Below, piece by piece: positions 18,115-25,799 of a DNA stretch of 64,000 bases. Numbering within the stretch: position 1 is the stretch's first letter; each line of letters begins with the position of its first letter. Source of the DNA: Rahnella victoriana. Its GTDB lineage: Bacteria; Pseudomonadota; Gammaproteobacteria; Enterobacterales; Enterobacteriaceae. Location of the stretch: the NCBI RefSeq assembly GCF_004330295.1, contig NZ_SJOJ01000029.1, positions 1-64,000 of the forward strand, written 5' to 3'. The notes beneath the pieces are model-generated. The model was not told the DNA's origin and did no database searches. It was given only the letters and a program-made list of their open reading frames with translations. The translations under genes and the position numbers were made by a program.

Positions 18115-20628
18115 TCATCGACATACGCTGCTGGCCTGAGAGACCGCCGCCTTTTCGGCACCGGAGAAGGCAAACGGCGCGTCGCATTGCCCTCCGCCCC
18201 ATATCACCCGGATACGCCCCTGCTCCGGCAAACCACTGAGATACACCTGTCCCTTTTCGCCCACAATGACGCGGTTGCGTTCATCGCCCACGGCAAAAGC
18301 TTCTGCGCCGAAAGGTACGGGTTGTCCGTTATAGGTCAGGGTGAGTAATAACCGGTTGCCAGCGCGCGTGGTAAACGAGGCCATCACCACGGCACCGGAC
18401 GTCGGCACCACTGACAACACGTTGTCATCGATATCGATATTTTCATCCAGCGAGGTGGTATCCAGCGCCACGCGGGTGCGCTTGTAAGGGCTGAGATAAT
18501 TCACTACCGCATAACCGCGCCAGTCGGTATAAACCCCGGTATTATTTTGCAGTTTTACCCCCGCCGCGCCCGGTGCACGGACAATCGCAATCGCCGAGAC
18601 ATCACTCACCAGCGGTTGCGAGAACGTGACGCCGAACGGATGGGCGACAATGGCGCCCTGCCAGCCGTAATTGAGCTGCTGGGTGTCCTGGTTATAGTTG
18701 TAACCTCCGCTGAGCTGGGCGGCGCTGCCCAGATAATTCAGGCTGGCACCGCCGCTGTTTCCCTGCCCATCGGTGCCATAGCCTTCACTGACCGCGTAAG
18801 AGAGATTGTTATCCTCAAGAAGCATGCCATTGACGCCCGCCTGATAAAGCGTCCGGCCATGATCGGCACTGTTTACATTGAAAGTGGCACGGGCATTCGG
18901 CAGCCAGCGGCCGAGAGGGATACTGACATTGAAGGCGATCTGTTTATCGCTTTCCATGCCATAGCTTCGGTTATCCGTCACTGACAGGGCGTAATCAATA
19001 CTGGCAATATTGACGTTATAACTGAGGCCCAGACTGCGCTGGTTGAACTGCGACTGGCGGTATTTTTGCTGATAGTAAGAAAGTGACAATGATCCCCACA
19101 TTCCGCCGTTCAGCGACTGCGTCAGATTCAGACGATACTGTTCCTGCGGCGCACCGTAATACAGGTTATTACTGTCATCCTGCAGCCTGTTACCGGCCTC
19201 GCCGAAATGATAAAAATCACCGCGATAGCGGATCCCCGCCAGCGACAGCGTCGAGCCGGTAGCCGCCACACTTTTGGCATATTGCAGCCGGAACGCCTGC
19301 CCGCGCGCGGTGTGATTGCCGGTCAGTTCGCTGTCAGCAAAGGTGGTATCCAGCGACACAGAACCGAGATCCCCGATCATGCTGCCCATACCGGCATTCG
19401 CGGCGTGGTAGTTTTCCGCCACCTGACTGCCGCCAAACAGCGTGACGCCATAGCCCAGACCGTAAATCAGTGATCCCTGTACAAAACCCGGTTCATCGCC
19501 ACCGTACTGATACGCCCGGTATTTCCCCAACGTCAGGGCGTATTTCAACCGGCCCTCACGTTGCATGATCGGAATGGCAGAAAAAGCTTGTATGAAATGA
19601 CGCTCCTCCCCATTGCTTTCCCTGACCGTGATATCCAGATCGCCGGACGCTGACGTCGGGTACAAATCATTAATGCTGAAGGCGCCCGGCGGCACATACG
19701 TCTGGTAGATCACTATACCGCTTTGTTTAATCGTCACCTGCGCATTGCTTCTGGCAATGCCACGGATCACCGGCGCATAACCGCGCAGGCTGTCCGGCAA
19801 CATATTGTCATCGGAAAATACCTGCACGCCGCGAAAGGTAAAGCTGTCAAAGATATCCGCCGGGGTGGTGCTCTCCCCGGCGATAAACTGCCCTTTGATC
19901 ACCGGCACGTCTCGCTGGAGGAAACTGTATGCCGAGTCCCAGTCCTGCTGTGATTGTCCGTCAATGTTGCGGCTGTAACGCCATGTGCTGTAGTTGCGCA
20001 GCCGCCAGCCGCCCCAGTTAGCGCCACTTCTCAGGCTCAGAAACTGGTTCTGGTCACTGCCGCCCGCGTTTTGCCAGGTACGGGCGCCGCTGAGGTTGTA
20101 GTTGAGCAGCAAAGCCGGTGCGCCTTCATCCCATAATTCCGGACTGACCGCCCCTCTTGCCAGCGTGTCGAGTAATTCCTGAGGGATGGTGATCAGTAAT
20201 TTCTGATGGGAAAAATCAAAATGGCCGACCACGCCAGGCATCAGGGTGGCGAAATCCTCCACCGGTTTCTGTGCAGGCCAGTCGCGTAATGCCGGAATGC
20301 TGCCGGTTCTCAGCCCCAGAGTCTGCCATTCTTGCGGGGTAAAAAGCGGGGAAAGCGTCTTATCCTTCATGGCGATAAACGTCACATCCTGCCTTCCTTT
20401 CAGCACATTGTTGACCAGCACATCCACCCGATAGACACCCGGCGTCTGCCCGCCTGCGCGGGAGAATTGCGACACATCCACCGGCCCGCCGGGATGTTCT
20501 ATTTCCAGCGCCTGCACATTGAAGCGATCATCCGCGCAGGCTTCTGCGATACCCAGCGCACAACCCACCAGCAGCCATGACCGCAATGCAAAATAGGACC
20601 GGGGCGTAACGACATGATTTTTCTTCAT
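18115..20628 (-). CDS. fimbrial outer-membrane usher protein
   Basis: Outer-membrane usher that assembles and exports pilus subunits. Its 837 residues are typical: a signal peptide to about residue 33, an N-terminal domain (FNVQALEIEHPGGPVDVSQF), the 24-strand barrel region with the plug (for example FDSFTFRGVQVFSDDNMLP and ARSNAQVTIKQSGIVIYQ), and C-terminal plug-like domains (PFGAEAFAVGDERNRVIVGEKGQVYLSGLP) with a late cysteine pair. It follows the chaperone gene after 8 bases and overlaps the adhesin frame, so the genes are one transcript. Confidence 0.93.
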   Translation of the reverse strand: MKKNHVVTPRSYFALRSWLLVGCALGIAEACADDRFNVQALEIEHPGGPVDVSQFSRAGGQTPGVYRVDVLVNNVLKGRQDVTFIAMKDKTLSPLFTPQEWQTLGLRTGSIPALRDWPAQKPVEDFATLMPGVVGHFDFSHQKLLITIPQELLDTLARGAVSPELWDEGAPALLLNYNLSGARTWQNAGGSDQNQFLSLRSGANWGGWRLRNYSTWRYSRNIDGQSQQDWDSAYSFLQRDVPVIKGQFIAGESTTPADIFDSFTFRGVQVFSDDNMLPDSLRGYAPVIRGIARSNAQVTIKQSGIVIYQTYVPPGAFSINDLYPTSASGDLDITVRESNGEERHFIQAFSAIPIMQREGRLKYALTLGKYRAYQYGGDEPGFVQGSLIYGLGYGVTLFGGSQVAENYHAANAGMGSMIGDLGSVSLDTTFADSELTGNHTARGQAFRLQYAKSVAATGSTLSLAGIRYRGDFYHFGEAGNRLQDDSNNLYYGAPQEQYRLNLTQSLNGGMWGSLSLSYYQQKYRQSQFNQRSLGLSYNVNIASIDYALSVTDNRSYGMESDKQIAFNVSIPLGRWLPNARATFNVNSADHGRTLYQAGVNGMLLEDNNLSYAVSEGYGTDGQGNSGGASLNYLGSAAQLSGGYNYNQDTQQLNYGWQGAIVAHPFGVTFSQPLVSDVSAIAIVRAPGAAGVKLQNNTGVYTDWRGYAVVNYLSPYKRTRVALDTTSLDENIDIDDNVLSVVPTSGAVVMASFTTRAGNRLLLTLTYNGQPVPFGAEAFAVGDERNRVIVGEKGQVYLSGLPEQGRIRVIWGGGQCDAPFAFSGAEKAAVSQASSVCR

Positions 20629-20636
20629 AACATGCC

Positions 20637-21350
20637 TCAGCGCAGCCGGGTTTTTTCCACTGAACTGGCACCGCCATAATCATTCACCACCTGCCAGCTG
20701 ACGTCATTCCCTGCCGCGCCTGCCGGCCAGGGATAAGTGGCTTGCCCAAAGGGCGGCACCATAGTGTTACCCGTTGCCACGGCGCTGCTGCCGGTTTTCA
20801 GTTTAAAAAAGGTGAAGTAGAAGGGCGTGGGATTGGTCACCCGCAGTTGCCCCGCCTGACGGCTGAATTGCAGCTGCCGCCAGGCGCTTTGCCCTGCGGG
20901 GGTGAGCAACGCCGCTGGCCGGTAAAAAAGTTTGAGACGGGTCTTCACTACGATTTGCAATAAACCGGCAGGGGCGTTTTCAGGCAGACGGGGAATGGCT
21001 TTGATATTCAGCCAGAACAGGGATTCACGATCCTCGGGTAATATGCCGCCGGTGCGGATAATGCGCAGACTGTTATCCTCTCCGGCATTCAGACGAAATA
21101 AAGGCGGCGTCACTACAAAGGGGGGCGTAACAGAGGATTTTTGCAGCCCGTCAGGCCCGTTATTATCAACCCAGGACTGGATCAGATAAGGTTCGGCCTG
21201 TTTACCCTGATTACTGACAGTCAGAGAGGCTTCTTTTTTGTTACCCGGATATATCACCCGCGTCGCTTCGGTAATCACACCGGCATAAACCGGGAGCGCA
21301 GAAAAAATAATAAATAACATCCCTGATAACATCATAAAAAGAAGTCGCAT
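20637..21350 (-). CDS. periplasmic fimbrial chaperone
   Basis: Two-domain immunoglobulin-like chaperone that holds pilus subunits by donor-strand complementation. Its 237 residues begin with a signal peptide ending PVYAG (about 23). It has the typical ATRVIYPGNKKEASLTVSN strand and an alternating hydrophobic G1 strand with LFRLNAGEDNSLRIIR. The interdomain region contains RLKLFYRPAALL. The short F1-G1 loop suggests an FGS-type chaperone. It lies between the pilin gene (about 107 bases upstream) and the usher. Confidence 0.92.
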   Translation of the reverse strand: MRLLFMMLSGMLFIIFSALPVYAGVITEATRVIYPGNKKEASLTVSNQGKQAEPYLIQSWVDNNGPDGLQKSSVTPPFVVTPPLFRLNAGEDNSLRIIRTGGILPEDRESLFWLNIKAIPRLPENAPAGLLQIVVKTRLKLFYRPAALLTPAGQSAWRQLQFSRQAGQLRVTNPTPFYFTFFKLKTGSSAVATGNTMVPPFGQATYPWPAGAAGNDVSWQVVNDYGGASSVEKTRLR

Positions 21351-21389
21351 ATTTTCCCCTCATCTTTCCGTCAATAAAAATAAAAGACA

Positions 21390-21439
21390 TCCGCGTCTGA
21401 AGGTCTGGCATCCTTGCCAGTTTAATGAGATTACGCGGA
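21390..21439 (-). promoter_or_regulatory. nested hairpin between pilin and chaperone genes
   Basis: An inner 6-bp stem with a four-base loop (CTGGCA / TGCCAG, 21405-21420) lies inside outer arms TCCGCG (21390-21395) and CGCGGA (21434-21439). Structures at this position in fimbrial operons commonly protect the pilin mRNA or attenuate read-through, giving excess major subunit. That role is inferred here. Confidence 0.5.
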
Positions 21440-21457
21440 GGTTATTTCTGGTTCTTA

Positions 21458-21982
21458 TTATTGGTAATTGATGGTGAACTGAGAGACCGCATTTGCCGCC
21501 CCTTCCCCTACCGTCGCCGCCGTACTTTTGTAACGGGCGATAAAGTTCATCTCCACGCCCTCGGCGGTGGCATCAATGGGATAAAAACGCGAGGCGGTGT
21601 AAACCGGGATCGAGACTCCCTGATTATCGGCAATTTCAATACCGACGCCGGTCGCGCCACCGGTGACTTCCAGTAGCTGGTTATCCACTGCATCGGCGGT
21701 GCCACCGAATTTCACCGCAGCAGCTGTAAAGGTGGTTGGGCATTTGGTGAGTGCAATCGTAAATGCTGTCGGAGATGAGGTATCTCCGGCGGCGGTAAAC
21801 GAAGTCGCGGCAACGTTGCCTAAATCAACATTGAGGATTGCGCCACTTCCGCCATTCACATCGCATGTCGCCGCAACGATTTGTCCGGTGAAATTAATGG
21901 TCCCATCCTCAGCATGTGCCACTGGATGGGTAAAACACAACACAGTGCCGAGAAGTAAAATAAAAGAATTACGCTTCTTCAT
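21458..21982 (-). CDS. major fimbrial subunit (type 1-like pilin)
   Basis: Pilin of 174 residues and first gene of the fimbrial operon. The signal peptide ends VAHA-EDG (about 24). The mature protein has the conserved GTINFTGQIVAATCDV start, a cysteine pair (Cys40 and Cys81), and the C-terminal strand AVSQFTINYQ with penultimate Tyr that is recognised by the chaperone. Its N-terminal extension should fill the groove of the next subunit. The 5' region (21983-22195) is AT-rich and shows no invertible element or regulator gene. Confidence 0.92.
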   Translation of the reverse strand: MKKRNSFILLLGTVLCFTHPVAHAEDGTINFTGQIVAATCDVNGGSGAILNVDLGNVAATSFTAAGDTSSPTAFTIALTKCPTTFTAAAVKFGGTADAVDNQLLEVTGGATGVGIEIADNQGVSIPVYTASRFYPIDATAEGVEMNFIARYKSTAATVGEGAANAVSQFTINYQ

Positions 21983-22195
21983 GAAATAATACCTGAGATT
22001 AAAATTGAATAAACTCCACCAGATTTATTTATCAAAGCTGGCGATATACATTCACTTTAAACAAGCAGGTATATTTGAGGTAATCACATCCCCTCACATT
22101 ATTTTATCGATAATATTAAGCGGAAGAAAATAAATGAATGAGGATGTAATGAGATAAATGAGAACGGGTATGGAGTGTGCCACAGAGGAAAAAAG

Positions 22196-22226
22196 GCAAA
22201 ATAAACGCCTCCGGAGAGGCGTTTAT
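22196..22226 (-). terminator. rho-independent terminator after lpd
   Basis: An 11-bp stem (ATAAACGCCTC / GAGGCGTTTAT, four-base loop) lies 15 bases beyond the lpd stop, with a T-rich continuation on the minus strand. Confidence 0.9.
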
Positions 22227-22241
22227 CAGCAAAGGAGAAAA

Positions 22242-23666
22242 TTACTTTTTCTTCGCTTTCGGGTTCGGCAGGTCGGTAATGCTGCCTTCGTAGATTTCTG
22301 CTGCCAGACCCACGGACTCGTGCAGAGTCGGGTGAGCATGGATGGTCAGCGCGATATCTTCTGCATCACAACCCATTTCGATTGCCAGACCGATTTCACC
22401 CAGCAGCTCGCCGCCGTTGGTGCCGACAATCGCACCACCGATAACACGGTGAGACTCTTTGTCGAAGATCAGTTTGGTCATGCCGTCTGCGCAGTCGGAA
22501 GCGATAGCACGGCCGGAAGCTGCCCACGGGAAGGTGGCGGTTTCGTAGCTGATGCCTTTTTCTTTCGCTTCTTTCTCAGTCAGGCCAACCCAGGCAACTT
22601 CTGGCTCAGTGTAGGCAATGGATGGAATGACTTTCGGATCGAAGTAGTGTTTCTTGCCGGAGATAACTTCGGCAGCCACATGGCCTTCGTGAACACCTTT
22701 GTGCGCCAGCATTGGCTGACCAACGATATCGCCGATGGCAAAGATGTGTGGCACGTTGGTACGCATTTGTTTGTCGACGTGGATGAAACCACGGTCGTCC
22801 ACTTCAATGCCTGCCGCGCCTGCTTCCAGCAGTTTACCGTTAGGAACACGGCCGATAGCCACCAGCACGGCGTCGTAACGCTGTGGTTCAGCTGGGGCTT
22901 TCTTGCCTTCCATTGTGACGTAGATACCATCTTCTTTGGCTTCTACCGCGGTCACTTTGGTTTCCAGCATCAGGTTGAATTGCTTGCTGATTTTCTTGGT
23001 GAACACTTTCACCACGTCTTTATCAGCCGCAGGGATCACCTGATCGAACATTTCTACCACGTCAATCTGAGAACCCAGCGCGTGATAAACGGTGCCCATT
23101 TCCAGACCGATGATACCGCCACCCATTACCAGCAGACGCTCAGGAACGCTTTTCAGCTCCAGTGCATCGGTGGAGTCCCAGACACGCGGGTCATCATGTG
23201 GAATAAATGGCAGTTTGATTGGACGGGAACCCGCCGCAATGATGGCATTGTCGAAAGTGATGGTCGTCGGACCATTTTCGCCTTCAACAACCAGAGTATT
23301 CGCGCCAGTAAATTTGCCCAGGCCGTTCACGACTTTGACTTTACGGCCTTTCGCCATCCCTGCCAGACCACCGGTCAGCTGGTTAATGACTTTTTCTTTC
23401 CAGACACGCACTTTATCGATGTCAGTTTTCGGCTCGCCGAAAACAATACCGTGTTCTGCCAGTGCTTTTGCTTCAGAGATCACTTTCGCGACATGCAGCA
23501 GAGCTTTTGAAGGGATACAGCCAACGTTCAGGCACACGCCACCGAGCGTGGAATAACGCTCAACCAGAACGGTTTCAAGACCTAAATCAGCGCAACGGAA
23601 AGCAGCAGAATAGCCCGCAGGGCCCGCCCCAAGTACCACGACCTGAGTTTTAATTTCAGTACTCAT
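22242..23666 (-). CDS. lpd: dihydrolipoyl dehydrogenase (E3)
   Basis: FAD-dependent E3 subunit shared by the pyruvate, 2-oxoglutarate and glycine-cleavage complexes; reoxidises dihydrolipoamide with NAD. The 474 residues match E. coli Lpd throughout. Visible are the FAD-binding VVVLGAGPAGYSAAFR, the redox disulfide GGVCLNVGCIPSK (42-54), the NAD-binding VMGGGIIGLEMG, and the catalytic His-Glu in HAHPTLHES. I chose the second of two tandem ATGs (23666), five bases after AGAGG. It lies 212 bases downstream of aceF, behind that gene's terminator. Confidence 0.98.
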   Translation of the reverse strand: MSTEIKTQVVVLGAGPAGYSAAFRCADLGLETVLVERYSTLGGVCLNVGCIPSKALLHVAKVISEAKALAEHGIVFGEPKTDIDKVRVWKEKVINQLTGGLAGMAKGRKVKVVNGLGKFTGANTLVVEGENGPTTITFDNAIIAAGSRPIKLPFIPHDDPRVWDSTDALELKSVPERLLVMGGGIIGLEMGTVYHALGSQIDVVEMFDQVIPAADKDVVKVFTKKISKQFNLMLETKVTAVEAKEDGIYVTMEGKKAPAEPQRYDAVLVAIGRVPNGKLLEAGAAGIEVDDRGFIHVDKQMRTNVPHIFAIGDIVGQPMLAHKGVHEGHVAAEVISGKKHYFDPKVIPSIAYTEPEVAWVGLTEKEAKEKGISYETATFPWAASGRAIASDCADGMTKLIFDKESHRVIGGAIVGTNGGELLGEIGLAIEMGCDAEDIALTIHAHPTLHESVGLAAEIYEGSITDLPNPKAKKK

Positions 23667-23845
23667 CATGACCTCTTAATTTATGTCCGGCGGGTCTGAC
23701 GTCATTTTTATGTCGTAACGCCCATCATCCACCGGGTCGTTCTATCCGCCCGCAGTTTACAAAATTGTTAACAAATTTGAAACAACAAACGGCATACGAT
23801 TTGTGCTTAGCGCCCGAAAATCCCAAACAGCATGAAGAGATTATC

Positions 23846-23875
23846 AGAAAAAAGCCGGCCGATTGGCCGGCTTTT
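23846..23875 (-). terminator. rho-independent terminator after aceF
   Basis: An 11-bp perfect stem (AAAAGCCGGCC / GGCCGGCTTTT, four-base loop) lies four bases past the aceF stop, with a T-run on the minus strand. It separates aceF from lpd, which therefore needs read-through or its own promoter. Confidence 0.92.
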
Positions 23876-23878
23876 CGC

Positions 23879-25786
23879 TTACATCACCAGACGGCGAATG
23901 TCAGACAACACGTTGTTGATGATGGTGATGAAGCGCGCACCATCGGCACCGTCGATAACACGGTGGTCGAAGGAGAGCGACATTGGCATCATCAGACGCG
24001 GTGTGAACTCTTTACCATTCCAGACTGGCTCAATGGCAGACTTGGAAACACCGAGGATGGCCACTTCCGGCGCATTAACGATTGGCGCGAAGTGGGTCGT
24101 CCCGATACCACCGAGGCTGGAGATAGTGAAGCAACCGCCCTGCATTTCGCCAGCAGTCAGCTTACCGTCACGGGCTTTTTTGGAGATCGCCATCAGCTCA
24201 CGGGACAACTCGGCGATGCCTTTCTTGTTCACGTCTTTGAAGACCGGAACAACCAGACCGTTTGGCGTATCTACCGCCACACCGATGTTGATGTATTTTT
24301 TCAGCGTCAGTTTCTGACCGTCTTCGGACAGGGAACTGTTGAAGCGCGGCATCTGCTCAAGGGCAGCGGCAACGGCTTTCATGATGAAGACCACTGGCGT
24401 GAATTTCACATCCAGTTTACGTTTCGCGGCTTCATCGTTCTGCTGTTTACGGAACGCTTCCAGCTCAGTGATATCGGTTTTGTCGAAGTGCGTAACATGC
24501 GGGATCATTACCCAGTTACGGCTCAGGTTCGCACCAGAGATTTTCTGGATACGGCCCAGTTCGACTTCTTCAATCTCACCAAACTTGCTGAAGTCCACTT
24601 TCGGCCAAGGCAGCATGCCTGGCAGACCGCCGCCCGTGGCAGCAGCCGGTGCGGCTTCTGCACGTTTGACCGCGTCTTTCACGTAAGTCTGAACGTCTTC
24701 GCGCAGGATACGACCTTTACGGCCCGTCCCTTTCACTTTCGCCAGGTTAACGCCGAATTCACGGGCCAGACGACGGATAACCGGCGTGGCGTGAACGTAA
24801 GCGTCGTTCTCAGCGAATTCGCCTTTGCTTTCAGCTTTAGCAGCTGCCGGAGCCGCCGCTTTTTGTTCCTGTTTCGCAGGAGCCGCCGCGTCTTCTTTCT
24901 TAGCCGCCGGAGCAGCAGGCGCAGCGCCTTCTACTTCGAAGACCATGATCAGAGAGCCGGTGCTGACTTTGTCGCCCGCAGCGATTTTGATTTCTTTCAC
25001 GGTACCCGCGAACGGTGCCGGGACTTCCATTGAGGCTTTGTCGCCTTCAACGGTGATCAGTGACTGTTCTGCACTGATTTTGTCGCCAACTTTTACCATG
25101 ATTTCAGTAACTTCAACTTCGTCGCCACCGATATCAGGCACGTTCACTTCTTTGCTGCCGGACTGAGCCGGAGCCGCAGGTGCCGCGTCTGATTGAGTTT
25201 CCGCAGCGGCGGCCGGTGCGGCTGCACCCGAACCTGCCACTTCGAAGACCATGATCAGGGAACCGGTGCTGACTTTGTCGCCCGCAGCGATTTTGATTTC
25301 TTTCACTTTACCCGCGAACGGCGCAGGGACTTCCATAGAGGCTTTATCGCCTTCTACGGTGATCAGCGATTGTTCTGCTTCAACGGTGTCGCCTACTTTG
25401 ACCATGATTTCAGTGACTTCAACTTCGTCGCCACCGATGTCTGGTACGTTCACTTCTTTGCTTTCGCTGGAAGCAGGGGCGGCGGCGGCGTTCTCTTGAA
25501 CATTAGCTTCTGCTTTGGCTTCCTGTTTCGCAGGTGCTGCATCAGCAGCACCGTCAGCGGCGTCAAAGATCATGATCAGTTTGCCGGTTTCGACGGTATC
25601 GCCGACCGCAACTTTAATTTCTTTGACCACGCCGGCTTGTGGAGAAGGCACTTCCATAGAAGCTTTGTCGCCTTCAACGGTGATCAGCGATTGTTCAGCT
25701 TCAACCTTATCGCCCACCTTCACCATAATTTCGGTGACTTCCACTGCATCTGCACCGATGTCCGGTACGTTAATTTCAATAGCCAT
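23879..25786 (-). CDS. aceF: pyruvate dehydrogenase E2, dihydrolipoyl acetyltransferase
   Basis: Core of the pyruvate dehydrogenase complex; passes acetyl groups from E1 to CoA. Its 635 residues contain three lipoyl domains (about 1-76, 109-183, 212-285), each with a GDKASMEVP motif; the lipoylated lysines are Lys41, Lys148 and Lys250. Ala/Pro-rich linkers follow each domain. Next come the E1/E3-binding domain (about 328-368) and the catalytic domain with [13 protein letters not shown] (active His608). E. coli AceF also has three lipoyl domains and 630 residues. aceE ends 13 bases upstream. Confidence 0.98.
   Translation of the reverse strand: MAIEINVPDIGADAVEVTEIMVKVGDKVEAEQSLITVEGDKASMEVPSPQAGVVKEIKVAVGDTVETGKLIMIFDAADGAADAAPAKQEAKAEANVQENAAAAPASSESKEVNVPDIGGDEVEVTEIMVKVGDTVEAEQSLITVEGDKASMEVPAPFAGKVKEIKIAAGDKVSTGSLIMVFEVAGSGAAAPAAAAETQSDAAPAAPAQSGSKEVNVPDIGGDEVEVTEIMVKVGDKISAEQSLITVEGDKASMEVPAPFAGTVKEIKIAAGDKVSTGSLIMVFEVEGAAPAAPAAKKEDAAAPAKQEQKAAAPAAAKAESKGEFAENDAYVHATPVIRRLAREFGVNLAKVKGTGRKGRILREDVQTYVKDAVKRAEAAPAAATGGGLPGMLPWPKVDFSKFGEIEEVELGRIQKISGANLSRNWVMIPHVTHFDKTDITELEAFRKQQNDEAAKRKLDVKFTPVVFIMKAVAAALEQMPRFNSSLSEDGQKLTLKKYINIGVAVDTPNGLVVPVFKDVNKKGIAELSRELMAISKKARDGKLTAGEMQGGCFTISSLGGIGTTHFAPIVNAPEVAILGVSKSAIEPVWNGKEFTPRLMMPMSLSFDHRVIDGADGARFITIINNVLSDIRRLVM
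24933..25306 (-). repeat. near-identical lipoyl-domain direct repeats in aceF
   Basis: The DNA encoding the ends of lipoyl domains 3 and 2 is almost identical (for example 24933-25000 against 25239-25306, offset 306 bases or 102 codons). The first lipoyl domain is more diverged. The similarity at the DNA level, not just the protein level, suggests recent gene conversion or duplication. Confidence 0.75.
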
Positions 25787-25799
25787 CTGTCTTTACCTC

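Noticed and set aside
21983-22195. Possible invertible (phase-variable) promoter before the fimbrial pilin
   Set aside because: I looked for flanking inverted repeats and a recombinase gene and found neither; the region is merely AT-rich.
22158-23510. A 450-codon open frame on the plus strand opposite lpd
   Set aside because: It is fully antisense to an almost invariant lpd, has unusual His/Phe/Gln-rich composition and no ribosome site; it is a shadow of GC-skewed codon use in lpd.
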